Source: DATARH01 sp963734125 (lineage in GTDB: Bacteria > Pseudomonadota > Alphaproteobacteria > ATCC43930 > CGMCC-115725). From it: 64,000 nucleotides of DNA. Below the pieces are notes generated by a model that saw only the letters and a program-made list of their open reading frames with translations, was not told the origin of the DNA and did no database searches. Below are positions 9,407 through 20,600 of this stretch, piece by piece; position 1 is the stretch's first letter; each line of letters starts with the position of its first letter. The DNA lies in the NCBI GenBank assembly GCA_963734125.1, contig CAVTGB010000049.1, forward strand, positions 1 through 64,000, read 5' to 3'. Position numbers and translations under genes: made by a program.

Positions 9407-9952
9407 TCATTTGACCAGCCCGGAGAGCGCCCGCGCGCCCATCATCCCCGCCATGCCCGCCGCGGTCGCCGCCATCGCAAACCCACACCCGATACCGGCC
9501 GAACTGAGAACCACGCTCGCCGTGACCGGCGCGGCCGGCGCCGTCGCCGCCACCGCCGCGACGCCGCCGATGAACAATCCGGCGGCGCAGGCGCCCGCCA
9601 TCATCTCGGCGATGGTGTCGCCGGTCATCACCATCGCCATCCCGCCGCCCATGCTGCCCTGGGCTCCTCCCGGCTGCGGCGTCATCATCGGCCCCATCCC
9701 CGGCATTCCAGGCATTCCGGGCATTCCCGGCATGAATTGCGCGTTGTGCACCGCTCCGGGATCGGCATCGGGGCCAGGCCCTGAGGGCGCGAGAGGACGG
9801 ATGACCGGCCGGTCGGCGGCTCCGGCGGCGGTTTGCGCCGCCGCGCCAAACCCTTGCGCAATCAGCACGCCGGCCAGTGCGATGGACAGTGCCGGCAAAC
9901 CGTGCCGATGGCCCCAGCGGTGCCACATCCCGCCGAAGCGGCCTCTCTTCAT
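9407..9952 (-). CDS. Hypothetical secreted or membrane protein with MPG repeats
   Basis: A 181-residue product. Residues about 18-40 form a hydrophobic signal or anchor (LPALSIALAGVLIAQGFGAAA). A low-complexity run of MPGMPGMPGMPGM, encoded by tandem 9-base repeats near 9700-9735, lies in the middle. Two further hydrophobic Ala/Gly-rich stretches close the protein. The ATG at 9952 has a GAGG upstream and removes a charged N-terminal extension. An open frame of similar length exists on the opposite strand; I prefer this strand because it shows a sensible signal and membrane pattern. Glycine-zipper-like proteins of this kind often sit in the envelope, but no function can be assigned. Confidence 0.55.
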   Translation of the reverse strand: MKRGRFGGMWHRWGHRHGLPALSIALAGVLIAQGFGAAAQTAAGAADRPVIRPLAPSGPGPDADPGAVHNAQFMPGMPGMPGMPGMGPMMTPQPGGAQGSMGGGMAMVMTGDTIAEMMAGACAAGLFIGGVAAVAATAPAAPVTASVVLSSAGIGCGFAMAATAAGMAGMMGARALSGLVK

Positions 9953-10147
9953 GTCCTCGATCTCCCGCCGAAAGTCCCGGACCCGACCGTTCCCGATCAA
10001 CGCCGGAGCCGTTTAGACGATAGCAGCCTTGTCAATTTGCCGGGAGGTCCACCGTTGACATTCTCCCGCGATTGTTGTGCTTTGATGGAACATTGTAGGT
10101 GGAGTTGCCCGCCTCCGGACCGGATTGCCTTTGACGGAGAGTTCAAC

Positions 10148-11635
10148 ATGCTGAATTGTGTCCAGTATCCCGACGCCATCGAGCCGTTGGTCCAGTTCAT
10201 CGAGGAAACGCCACCGGCCGAGATTCTCGATCGCACGCTGGAAAAGCTGCGCGCCGGGGTGTCGACACAGACGATGCTGACCGCCTCCGCTCTCGCGGTG
10301 ACGCGCTCGACCGAAATGCCGCCGGGCCATCATGGCGGCCCGCTGCACCCGCTGGCCGGCTTGTACGCGGTGACCAAGCTGGTCGACCGCCTGGAGGGCG
10401 AAGAGAAGTTTGTCCCGGTGCTGCAGCACGTGGCGCTGACCAACAAGCACATCCACCACCCGGCGATGGGGCCGTACGCGCTGCCCGAATTCGAGCCTCT
10501 CGATGCCGGCGGGATCGAAGGGACCAAGGCGGCCTTCCTGATGGCGGTCAACCGCGGCGAGTGGAACCAGGCCGACCATCTGTTCCAATGGCTGTGGAAG
10601 AACGCGCCGGCGATCGAGGGTTTCGATCTCTTACTGACCGCCGCGATCCCGAAAAACTTCCACGACGACCATTATTTCATGTTCCCCAGCACGCTGCTGC
10701 GCGCCTTCGAGACCGGTGTTCTCGACAAGGAATACCTGCCGCAGATCATGCGGCCGGCGGTGCGCTATGTGACCCGCAATCCGGTCGCCCCGCCGAACCC
10801 GATGCCCTCGCCTCTCCCCGCGATCGACGCATTGATCGAGGAGCATCAGCTGTTGAAGCGCGTGCTGCGCCAGCGCAGCGGCGAGGATGAGACCGCGACC
10901 ATCGGCGAACTCGGCGAAGCGATCGGGCGGGTCGACGTGTTTGCCGACATCCCGCCGATGATCGCCAAGGCGCTCGTCGCCGGGTTGTCGCTGGAAGGCG
11001 CTGGCGAAGCCCTCTCGATCGGCGCGGCGGCGCTGTTCCTGCGCTCGCTCGGCGGCAATCCGATGGATGTCCACCTGCATACCAGCGTCAACATCCGGCG
11101 CTACCTGATCCGGCTCGACGGCGTCAGCCTGCGCAACAAGCTGTTGCTGTTGTTGACGTGGCATGTCGGTCCGGAGATCCGCTCGACGGCGAACCGGATG
11201 CAGCCGGCGCCGCAGCCCGATATGGCGGCCGTCGCCAAGCTGTCGGCGCGGACCCAGGACGAACTCTTGGACGCCATCGCGCACAGCATCTACAACCAGC
11301 CGCCGACCGATTGGTCGACGGTCACCAATCTGGGCATGATGCGGGCGGTGCCCGAAGTCAGGGAGACCGTCAACCTGGCGACGCAATACATGAAGAGCGG
11401 GTATGACCCGCAGGCGTTGATCGCGCGCCTGGGCGAAATCGTCTGCCACGACAATTTCACCGAAATGCACGCCTACAAGCACCACCAGTCGGTCGTCGAA
11501 GAATTTTATGCGACCCGCGAGCCGTGGCGCTGGATGCACCTGGTGTGCGGCGCGCAGGCCGCGGCGATTTCCTTCGGCAAGAACATGGCGGTCTACGAGG
11601 AGGCCCTCGACCTCTTTCACATGGCCGCCGAATAG
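10148..11635 (+). CDS. Hypothetical protein (about 495 aa), conserved-looking, function unknown
   Basis: The start ATG 10148 is preceded by GGAGAG at 10136-10141; the frame is also open upstream, but that part is an artefact of GC-rich DNA. The product is largely alpha-helical and soluble. Notable His-rich stretches are PPGHHGGPLHPLAGLY near residue 58 and TNKHIHHPAMGPY near residue 98, with FHDDHYFMFP, EMHAYKHHQS and DVHLHTSVN later. The many histidines suggest metal or haem binding. I do not recognise the family. The gene stands alone with its own strong hairpin 12 bases after the stop, so it is probably a single transcription unit. Confidence 0.75.
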   Translation: MLNCVQYPDAIEPLVQFIEETPPAEILDRTLEKLRAGVSTQTMLTASALAVTRSTEMPPGHHGGPLHPLAGLYAVTKLVDRLEGEEKFVPVLQHVALTNKHIHHPAMGPYALPEFEPLDAGGIEGTKAAFLMAVNRGEWNQADHLFQWLWKNAPAIEGFDLLLTAAIPKNFHDDHYFMFPSTLLRAFETGVLDKEYLPQIMRPAVRYVTRNPVAPPNPMPSPLPAIDALIEEHQLLKRVLRQRSGEDETATIGELGEAIGRVDVFADIPPMIAKALVAGLSLEGAGEALSIGAAALFLRSLGGNPMDVHLHTSVNIRRYLIRLDGVSLRNKLLLLLTWHVGPEIRSTANRMQPAPQPDMAAVAKLSARTQDELLDAIAHSIYNQPPTDWSTVTNLGMMRAVPEVRETVNLATQYMKSGYDPQALIARLGEIVCHDNFTEMHAYKHHQSVVEEFYATREPWRWMHLVCGAQAAAISFGKNMAVYEEALDLFHMAAE

Positions 11636-11647
11636 CCGAGATCGCGA

Positions 11648-11676
11648 AACCCGGAAGGCATTGCGCCTTCCGGGTT
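11648..11676 (+). terminator. Perfect 12-bp hairpin after the 10148-11635 gene
   Basis: AACCCGGAAGGC (11648-11659) pairs perfectly with GCCTTCCGGGTT (11665-11676) around a 5-base loop. There is no long T tract, as is common for terminators in GC-rich genomes. It lies 12 bases after the stop codon. Confidence 0.7.
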
Positions 11677-11842
11677 GCCGGGTTCACTGATACTTGCAGG
11701 CTGGATGCGGCGGGGCGCTCGGTCTCGCCGCGCTGGTAATGAGGATGCGGGTACCCGACCGGTCACCCGACGATTGCTGTTTTCGAGTTAGAAACTCCAA
11801 AGAAAAGCCGATCCCCGATCGAGTGAAATGGGGGGCACGCAC

Positions 11843-12904
11843 ATGGGGAGGCTTGACCGAAAGGTCGCCACAGCAGCCCGGGACCGGGAGCACCAGAGGC
11901 ATGTTTTTTGGGCGGCGCGGGCGCCGGCCTATCGCCTAAAAAGGCGCGATTTTCTTTATCTCGCCGCCGGCTCCGCGATCCTCTGGCGCCCGGCCGTGGC
12001 CGCGACCGGCCCGCGCATCGGCTTTATCGCGGCGGGCTCGGGGACAACCGACCGAGGTCCGCTCGTGGCGCTGCGCGGCGGGCTGCGGGCGCTCGGCTGG
12101 AGCGACGGCGACAATTGCGCAATCCTTGACCGCTGGGCCGAGGCGCACACCGAGCGCCTGCCCGACCTCGCCAGGGAATTGATCGGCTCAGCCGTCGATA
12201 TCCTGGTCACCGCCGGAACGCTGGCAACCCTCGCCGCGACAAACACGACCGCGACAATCCCCATTGTCATGGTCGGTGTCGGCGATCCTGTCGCCATCGG
12301 CGTTGTCGACAGCCTCGAGCAACCGGGCGGCAACGTCACCGGCCTTTCCTTGAGCTCGCATGAACTGATCGCCAAGCGGTTACAATTGCTGAGGGAACTC
12401 GTTCCCTCCCTGCATCGCGTCGCGATCATCGTCAGGAATGAGCCGGGCCTTGAGCAAACCTTGGCCGACATCCACGGCGATGCCGAGCGGATGGGGTTGG
12501 ATTCCGTCGAGATCGAGGCGGATTCGGGGCGGGCGCTGGAGTTTGCCTTCACCCGGCTGCGCAACGATCGCTGCGATGGGCTCTATGTCGCCTCGGGCCC
12601 GCTCGGCCCTGCCAAACGCGCCCAGATCATCGCGGCAGCCGCGCAATCCCGGCTCGCGGTGATCTACTCCTTCGGGATCTTCGCCGCCGGGGGCGGCTTG
12701 ATGTCCTTCGCCGCCGACGACAACGATTTGTTTCGCCGCGCCGCGGGTTTCGTCGACCACATTCTCAAGGGCGCGAACCCCGGCAATCTGGCGGTCGAGG
12801 TGCCGACCAGGTTCGAGCTGGCGATCAATCTTAAAGCCGCCAAGGCGCTGCAATTGACCGTGCCGCCATCGCTGCTCGCCCGCGCCGATACCCTGATCCA
12901 ATGA
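11843..12904 (+). CDS. ABC transporter substrate-binding protein (ABC_sub_bind family)
   Basis: A periplasmic-binding-protein fold of the PF04392 family, which covers many orphan solute receptors of alphaproteobacteria. The N-terminus carries RRDFLYLAAGSAIL, a twin-arginine-like signal, then mature sequence from about AATGPRIGFI. The core has family features: ALRGGLRALGW, DILVTAGTLATLAA, IPIVMVGVGDPVAIGVV and the tail FELAINLKAAKALQLTVPP. Two close starts exist (11828 and 11843). The GGGGGG at 11830-11835 is well spaced for 11843. No permease or ATPase gene is adjacent, so its transporter partner is elsewhere or it works alone. Ligands of this family include small aromatic or sugar-like molecules; none can be chosen here. 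Confidence 0.85.
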   Translation: MGRLDRKVATAARDREHQRHVFWAARAPAYRLKRRDFLYLAAGSAILWRPAVAATGPRIGFIAAGSGTTDRGPLVALRGGLRALGWSDGDNCAILDRWAEAHTERLPDLARELIGSAVDILVTAGTLATLAATNTTATIPIVMVGVGDPVAIGVVDSLEQPGGNVTGLSLSSHELIAKRLQLLRELVPSLHRVAIIVRNEPGLEQTLADIHGDAERMGLDSVEIEADSGRALEFAFTRLRNDRCDGLYVASGPLGPAKRAQIIAAAAQSRLAVIYSFGIFAAGGGLMSFAADDNDLFRRAAGFVDHILKGANPGNLAVEVPTRFELAINLKAAKALQLTVPPSLLARADTLIQ

Positions 12905-12994
12905 GCGCCGCCAGTTTGACTTAACGACCCGCCGCTTTTAGGCTTGGCGCCCCACACTACGACGCAAGTCATCGCCGCCTCTCTGGAGAACATC

Positions 12995-14467
12995 ATGAGC
13001 GCTCATGCGAGCCCGGAACAGGTTCACGCCAAGCTTTCCCACCCGGTCATCGATGGTGACGGGCATTGGATCGAATACGCCCCGGTGTTCGCCGAGCGGA
13101 TGCGCAAGGTTGCCGGCGACAAATCGGCCGACGGCTTTCTGGCTCATACGCGCCGCATCCCCAATTCGCTGCGCCTCACGATCGCCGAGCGCCAGCAGCG
13201 CGGCGTTGCGATGGAAGGCTACTGGGGACGGCAATCCACCAACACGCGCGACCGCGCCACCGCGATGATGCCGCGGATGCTGTATGACCGGCTCGACGAG
13301 TTGGGCATCGATTTCGGCATCATCTACCCGACCGCGGGCCTCGGCATCGCGCGCATCGCCGATGATGAAACGCGGCGCGCCGTCGTCCGCGGCTTCAACA
13401 TCGTGACGGCGGAATATTTCAGCGGCCTCCAAGACCGGCTGACCCCGGCCGCAGTCATTCCGATGAACAACCCCGAGGAGGCGATCGCCGAACTCGAATA
13501 CGTCACCAAACAGCTTGGCGCCAAGGTCGGCATGTTCGCCAGCGGCATCCGCCGCCCGCTTGCCGCCGGGACCGGGGCAGACCCGGAAGTTACCCGGTTC
13601 GCGGCCGGGTTCGACCAGCTCGGCATCGACAGCGCCCATGATTACGATCCGGTCTGGCAGAAATGCCGGGAACTCGGGATCGCGCCGACCTTCCACACCG
13701 GTGGCCGCAGCTTTGGCCTGCGCAATTCGCCCTCGAATTTCACCTTCAACCATATCGGCCATTTCGCAGCCGCCGGACACGCCGTCGCCAAGGCGCTCTT
13801 CCTCGGCGGGGTGACCCGGCGCTTCCCCGATCTGCGCTTCGGCTTCCTCGAAGGCGGGGCCAGCTGGGGCTGCCAGCTGTTCGCCGATCTGGTCGAGCAT
13901 TGGGAGCGGCGCGGCAAGAAGGGCCTCGAATACATGGACCCGACAAAGCTCGACCGCGCGCTCCTCAGAAAGTTCGTCGACCAGTACAAGTACGCTGACA
14001 TCGCCGCCGAACTCGATCGCCGCGACGGCTGGCCCGCGCGGGAAGAAGATTCGCTGACCGGAGGGGTTCCGGTGCTCGACGATTATGCGGCCTGCCAGAT
14101 CACCCGGAAAGAGGACTGGATCGACCTCTATGCGACCCCGTTCTATTTCGGCTGCGAGGCCGACGACCGGTTGAACGCGGTGGCGTTCAGCAAGGTCAAC
14201 CCGTTCGGCGCGCGGATCAACGCGATCTTCAGTTCCGATGTCGGGCATTTCGACGTGCCCGACATGCTCCAGGTCCTGCCCGAGGCCTATGAACTGGTCG
14301 AGGACGAGCTGATGACGCCCGCTGATTTCCGCGACTTCACCTTCGCCAACGCGGTGCGGCTGTGGGGCGCCGGCAACCCGCGCTTTTTCGAGGGCACCGT
14401 CGTCGCCAAGGAAGCCGCCGCCGTCTTGAAGAGCCAGACCGCCCCGGCGCGCGCCGCCGCCGAGTAG
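12995..14467 (+). CDS. Amidohydrolase family protein (PF04909, ACMSD-like)
   Basis: A 490-residue TIM-barrel metal-dependent hydrolase or decarboxylase. The N-terminal metal motif is DGDGHW at residues 20-25. Further ligand candidates are the His in PTFHTGGRSF and the late Asp in IFSSDVGHFD, as expected for the amidohydrolase_2 group. The start ATG 12995 has GGAG 6 nt upstream; the frame is open further 5' but without a ribosome site. Members act on aromatic or heterocyclic acids, for example decarboxylases of the ACMSD type. Its neighbours are an orphan solute receptor upstream and a large sensor kinase downstream, so a catabolic role is likely but the substrate is unknown. Confidence 0.85.
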   Translation: MSAHASPEQVHAKLSHPVIDGDGHWIEYAPVFAERMRKVAGDKSADGFLAHTRRIPNSLRLTIAERQQRGVAMEGYWGRQSTNTRDRATAMMPRMLYDRLDELGIDFGIIYPTAGLGIARIADDETRRAVVRGFNIVTAEYFSGLQDRLTPAAVIPMNNPEEAIAELEYVTKQLGAKVGMFASGIRRPLAAGTGADPEVTRFAAGFDQLGIDSAHDYDPVWQKCRELGIAPTFHTGGRSFGLRNSPSNFTFNHIGHFAAAGHAVAKALFLGGVTRRFPDLRFGFLEGGASWGCQLFADLVEHWERRGKKGLEYMDPTKLDRALLRKFVDQYKYADIAAELDRRDGWPAREEDSLTGGVPVLDDYAACQITRKEDWIDLYATPFYFGCEADDRLNAVAFSKVNPFGARINAIFSSDVGHFDVPDMLQVLPEAYELVEDELMTPADFRDFTFANAVRLWGAGNPRFFEGTVVAKEAAAVLKSQTAPARAAAE

Positions 14468-14475
14468 CTCGACGA

Positions 14476-14540
14476 CGCCCCTCACCCCAACCCCGCTCCC
14501 CGCGATCCGCGGGTCAAGCCGAGCGGGAGGGTGAGGGGCG
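14476..14540 (+). terminator. Long inverted repeat between amidohydrolase and sensor kinase genes
   Basis: CGCCCCTCACCC (14476-14487) pairs perfectly with GGGTGAGGGGCG (14529-14540). The interior holds further GC-rich self-complementary sequence. It lies just after the stop at 14467 and can act as a terminator. The same CCCCTCACCCC type of palindrome is a common dispersed element in alphaproteobacterial intergenic DNA. Confidence 0.6.
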
Positions 14541-14631
14541 GACGCCAACACCGCCGCGCGGCAATAACCGGCTATGCCGCGGCAAACCTGCGGGGTTATC
14601 CTCGGCGCGCCACGCTGAGGGGATCAAGAGG

Positions 14632-17600
14632 ATGCGCGCTGCACGTTCGCGTGTCGCGGCCAAGACCCGTCCGGCCCTGCCGACACTGCCGGCAGGCGCG
14701 GTGGCGCAGGGCGCCCTTGAAGAGCGCTACGCGCTGGTCTGCCAGGCGGTGGCCGAGGGCATCTATGACTGGGACATCGACACCAACGCGCTCTCGGTGT
14801 CGGCGCGCCTCATTGAGATTTTCGGGTTCGCGGGAAAAAGCCTCGGTGCCGACGACTGGAACCGGCTGGTGCATACCGAGGATTTCCCGCGCTACCAGGC
14901 GGCATTGCGCGACTGTTTCAGGGGGATGACGGCGCGGCTCGACTGCGAGTACCGGATCAGGCATCGCGACGGCGCCTATCGCTGGATCGAGGACCGCGCG
15001 CTCCCGATCCGCGACGCGGCGGGCCGCGCCATTCGCCTGGTCGGCGCGGTCAGCGATGTGACCGAGCGCAGGGAGGCCGAACGGGCATTGCGCGATGCCT
15101 TGGAGCGGCAGACCGCAACAGCCGAGATCCTGCGGGTCATTTCCAGTTCGCCGACCGATGTGCAGCCGACCTTCGATGCGATCGCCGCCGCCGCGACGAC
15201 GCTCTGCGACGCGACCGCCGGCGCCGTCTTCCGGTTCGACGGCAGGCTGATCCACTTTGTCGCCCATAACGATTGGAGCACCGTCGAACTCGACGCGGTC
15301 CGCCGCGTATTTCCGCTGCCGCCCGGCCGCGGCAGCATCACGGCGCGCGCGATCCTGACGCGGGCGGTGGCGCATGTCGCCGATATGACCACCGATCCCG
15401 AGTTCGAGCATATGAGCCTCGCCCAGGGTGGGCTACGCACGATGCTGGCGGTGCCGATGCTGCACGATGGCGATCCGATCGGCGCGATCATCGTCCAGCG
15501 CCGCCATGTCGAGCTGTTCACCGACCAGCAGATCGACCTCCTGAAGACCTTCGCCGACCAGGCCGTCATCGCGATCGAGAATGTGCGGCTGTTCAACGAA
15601 TTGAACGAGCGCACCAGCGATCTCCAGGAGTCGCTCGAATACCAGACCGCGACCAGCGACGTCTTGAAGGTCATCAGCGTCTCGACCTTCGACCTGCAAC
15701 CGGTGTTCGACAGACTGCTTGAGGCCGCCTCGCGGCTGTGCGCCAATGCCGAAGGGGCGTTGGGGCTATGGGATGGCGGTGGTTTCCGGGCCGTAGCCAC
15801 GGCGGGGCTCACCCCCGAATTCGATGTCGCCGTGCGAGCGCGGCGCTTCACCCCCGGTCGCGACACGACTGCCGGCCGTGTCGCCCTGGAACGCCGCATC
15901 GTCCACATTCTCGACGTCACCAAGGAACCCGACTACGCCCTCGCTGAGTCGCACACGATAGGTCAGATCCGGACAACGCTTGGAGTACCGCTGCTGCGAC
16001 AGGGCGAGATGGTCGGCGCCATCGTGCTTATGCATCGGCGAGTCGAGCCATTTACCGAGCGCCAGATCGAACTCGTCAGCACCTTCGCCGACCAGGCGGT
16101 GATCGCGATCGAGAATGCGCGGCTGATCACCGAGACGCAGGAAGCGCTCGACCAGCAGACCGCGACCTCCGAGGTGCTCAGCGTCATCAACGCCTCGCCC
16201 GGCGACCTCGCGCCGGTGTTCGAGGCGATGCTCGAAAAAGCGATGCGTCTGTGCGAGGCGGCCTATGGGGTGATTCGTACCTATGACGGCCAGCTTTTCC
16301 ACGAGGTCGCAAGGCGTGACGACGCCGATGTCGTCGATCGTTTGCGTGACTTTAGCGGACAAGGAAGGGGGTCGGGGCCGATCGAGCCTGGGCCAAATAA
16401 TCCGCTCGGGCGGCTCGTTCAGGGCGAGCGCGTGGTCCACATCGCCGATCTCGCGACCGAGGCCGATCACGTCGATGCGGCCAACCGCGAGCGCATCGCT
16501 GTGACCGGAGCGCGAACCTGGCTCGCGATTGCGCTCCAGAGAGAAGGCCTGCTCCTCGGAACAATCATCGTCCACCGCCGCGAAGTGCGGCCGTTCACCG
16601 ACAAGCAGATCGCGTTGTTGCAGAACTTCGCCGCGCAGGCGGTGATCGCGATGGAAAACGCGCGGCTCCTCGGCGAATTGCGCGAGCGCACCGGCGATCT
16701 CCAGGAATCGCTGGAATACCAGACCGCGACGAGCGATGTGCTGAAGGTGATCAGCCGCTCGACCTTTGATCTGCAACCGGTTCTTGAATACGTCGTCGAG
16801 ACCGCGATCCGCCTGTGCCGCGCGCATATGGGCAGCATTTTCCGCCTGGAGGACGGGGTTTATCGCTGGGCGGTCGGTTATGGGCTCGACCCGGCCTATC
16901 GCGAGATCGAGCAACAAAACCTGATAGTCCCCGGTGCCGGCACGATTGTCGGCCGCGTCGCATTAGCAGGCCAAGCCGTGCAGATCGCCGACGCGCTGTC
17001 CGATCCGCTCTACGCGGTCAAGGACGAGGCGCAGCTGACCCGCGCCCGCACGATGCTCGGCGTGCCGTTGTTGCGCGAGGGTGTACCGGTCGGGGTCATC
17101 GCGATGGCGCGCGACCGGGTCGAACCGTTCAGCGACAAAGAGGTCTCGCTCGTCACGACATTCGCAGACCAGGCGGTGATCGCGATCGAGAACACCCGCC
17201 TCCTGACCGAGACCCGCGAGGCCTTGGAGCAGCAAACCGCCACGGCGGAAGTCTTGCAGGTCATCAACGCGTCGCCCGGCGAGCTTGCGCCGGTGTTCGA
17301 GGCGATCCTCGAACAGGCGATGCGGCGGTGCCAGGCCATCTTCGGTGAGTTGCGAACCTACGACGGGGAGCGCTTTCAGACCGCCGCGACGCGCGGTGTG
17401 CCTGCTGCCTATGCGGAATATCGCGCACTGCACGCCTCTCTCGGACAGCCGGGAGGGATCAGCGCCCGTATCCTCGAAGGAGCGCAGATCGCCCACATTC
17501 TCGATCTGAAAGACGAGGAAGCCTATCGAGCCGGCCATCCCAATCGCCGTGCCTTGGTCGATCTCGGAGGCGCTCGCACCGCGCTACTCGTCGCGTTGAC

Positions 17601-20600
17601 CAAGGGGGCAACGGTACTCGGCTCCATCATGATCTACCGCCAGGAGGTCCGCCCGTTCTCTGACAAGCAGATCTCGCTGTTGCAGAACTTCGCCGCGCAG
17701 GCGGTGATCGCGATGGAGAACGCGCGGCTCCTGACCGAGACCCGCGAAGCCCTGGAGCAGCAAACCGCGACCGCCGAGGTTTTGCAGGTCATCAATGCCT
17801 CACCGGGAGAGCTTGCGCCGGTGTTCGAGGCGATGCTCCAGCGGGGCATGCGATTGTGCGGCGCGGCGTTCGGCGGGCTCGTCCTGTGGCGCAACGGCCG
17901 CTGGGAGATCGTGGCGCATAGCGAGACCGTGGCGCAGCCTTTCGTCCGGTTTCTCGCGACCGAGGAGATCTCGCCGGGGCCGCGGGAGGGGCTGGCGCGC
18001 GTGTCGCGCGCCGAGGGTTACGTACAGATCGCCGACATCACGGCGTCGAAATTCTACCGCGCTGGCGACCCGACGCTGCGCGCGATGGCCGATTTGGGGG
18101 GCGGCCGCACGGCGCTGACGGTACCGCTCGCCAGGGACGACGAGGTCCTCGGTTTCTTCAGCTTTTATCGCCAGGAGGTGCGCCCGTTTTCCGAGCGGCA
18201 GATTGCGCTCGTCAAAAGCTTTGCGGCGCAGGCAGTGATCGCGATCGAGAACGCGCGGCTCCTCGGCGAACTCCGCCAGCGTACCGGCGACCTCGAAGAA
18301 TTGCTCGAGTACCAGACCGCGACGAGCGATGTGCTGAAAGTCATCAGCCGCTCAACCTTCGACCTGCAACCGGTGCTCGACACGCTGCTGCAGACCGCTG
18401 CGCGGCTGTGCGATACCGAATCCGGGATGATCTCGACGCGCGATGGCGAGGTCTACCGAACGCAGGCGACCCTCGGCGCCGAGTTGTCGGAACAGGACCG
18501 CTTTCTTCGCAGTCTGACGCTCACCCCCGGCCGCGGCAGCGTGACCGGGCGGACGCTGCTGGAACGGCGGATCGTGCATGTTCCCGACATCGCGGCCGAT
18601 CCGGAATATGCGATCACCGCACTTATAGAGGGCGGATTTCGCGCATCGCTCGGCGTTCCGTTGTTGCGCGAAGACGAGCCGATCGGCGTCCTCATACTGT
18701 CGCGCCGGCGTGCCGAAGCCTTCAGCGAGCGGCAGATCGAGCTGGTGCGCACTTTTGCCGACCAGGCGGTCATCGCGATCGAGAATGCGCGGCTGTTGAC
18801 CGAACTGCGTGAGAGCCTCGAGCAGCAGCAAGCGATCGCCGAAATTCTCCAGGTCATCAACGCGTCGCCCGGTGACCTGCAGCCGGTGTTCGATATTCTG
18901 CTCGAAAAGGCGATGCTGTTGTGCGGTGGCGCATTCGGCGAGCTTCACACCTACGACGGCGAGCGCTTTCACACGGGGGCCCTCCGCGGCGTGCCGCCCG
19001 CTTATGCGGCGGTCCGAAAGAATATTTCGCTGTCTGGCCGGCCGGGAACAGGAGGCGCATGGCTCCGCGAACATAAGCGCCCGAACCATATTCTCGACCT
19101 GATGGAGGAGCCGGCCTACCGGGACGGCGATCCTGGACGCCGTGCCATCGTCGACCTCGGCGGGGCGCGCACCGGTCTCGGGGTTCCGCTGCTTAGAGAT
19201 GAAGCCGTGCTGGGCGGAATCTTGATCTACCGCCAGGAGGTGCGGCCATTCTCCGACAAGCAGATCGCCCTGTTGGAAAACTTTGCCGCGCAGGCGGTGA
19301 TCGCGATGGACAATGCGCGGCTCCTCAGCGAGATCCGCCAGCGCCAGGCCGAGTTGCGCGTTACCTTCGACAACATGGGCGACGGTGTTGCGATGTTCGA
19401 TGCGCAATTGCACCTCGCCGCGTGGAACCTGAACTTCCAGAAGATCCTCGAACTGCCCGACGCCTTCCTCGCCGACCGGCCGAGCTATGCCGACTGGGCC
19501 CGCTATCTGGCGGAGCGCGGCGAGTTCGGCGTCGCCGATGTCGAGGCAGAAGTGCAGCGGATGACGCGGGCGGTCGGCACCCAAGGGACGGTCGAGCGCA
19601 TCCGGCCGGACGGCCGCGTCATTGAGGTCCGGTATAATTCGGTGCCGGGCGGCGGCTTTGTCCTGATCTATGGCGACATCACCGAACGCAAGCGCGCCGA
19701 AGCGGAAATCCGCGCGGCGCGCGACGCCGCCGAAACGGCGCTCGGCGAACTGAAGACGGCGCAGGCCAATCTGATCCAGGCCGAGAAGATGGCCTCGCTC
19801 GGGCAACTCACCGCCGGGATTGCCCACGAGATCAAGAACCCGCTGAACTTCGTCAACAACTTCGCCAGCCTGTCGGTCGAATTACTGGACGAACTGAAGG
19901 CGGCGGCGGGACCGGCGATCGCCGGGCTCGGCGAGGACGCCCGCGCCGAGATCGACGAAACCGTCCTGATGCTGACCGGCAACCTGGAAAAAATCGCCGA
20001 GCATGGACGGCGCGCCGACGGCATCGTGCGCAGCATGCTGGAGCATTCGCGCGGCGCCAGCGGCGAGCGCCGTGAGGTCGACCTCAACGCGCTGGTCGAG
20101 GAGGCATTGAACCTCGCCTATCACGGTGCCCGCGCCCAGGACCAGAACTTCAACATCACGCTGGAGCGCGAGTTTGCCCGGGGAATCGCGCCCGTTGAAC
20201 TGGCGCCGCAGGACGTGACGCGCGTTTTCCTCAACCTCATGGGCAACGGCTTCTACGCCGCCAACAAGCGCAAGGCGGCCACCGATCGGAGCTTCAAACC
20301 GACCCTCAAGGTGACGACGCGCGACCTCGGCGATTGGGTTGAGGTCGCGGTGCGCGACAACGGCACCGGCATCCCGCCGGAGCTTAGGGGGAAGCTGTTT
20401 CAGCCGTTCTTCACGACCAAGCCGACCGGCGAGGGCACCGGGCTCGGCCTCTCGATCAGCTATGACATCGTAACCCAACAGCATGGCGGGACGATCGCGG
20501 TCGACAGCGAATTGGGCGAGTTCACCGAATTCACCGTCCGCCTGCCGCGCGCAGCCGCGCGCGCCGCGCCGGCTCGTGGTATGACCACGAATAGCGCAGC

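Noticed and set aside
9411..10016. 201-codon + strand frame opposite the MPG-repeat gene
   Set aside because: Ala/Pro-rich with no signal or membrane logic; the minus strand fits better.
12938..14551. 537-codon minus-strand frame opposite the amidohydrolase
   Set aside because: Antisense shadow; the + strand has a clear PF04909 protein.
14362..14631. N-terminal extension of the giant kinase into the amidohydrolase gene
   Set aside because: It overlaps a real gene and an inverted repeat; ATG 14632 has a ribosome site and precedes the PAS domain.
18352..19827. 491-codon minus-strand frame inside the giant kinase
   Set aside because: Antisense shadow of the GAF repeats.
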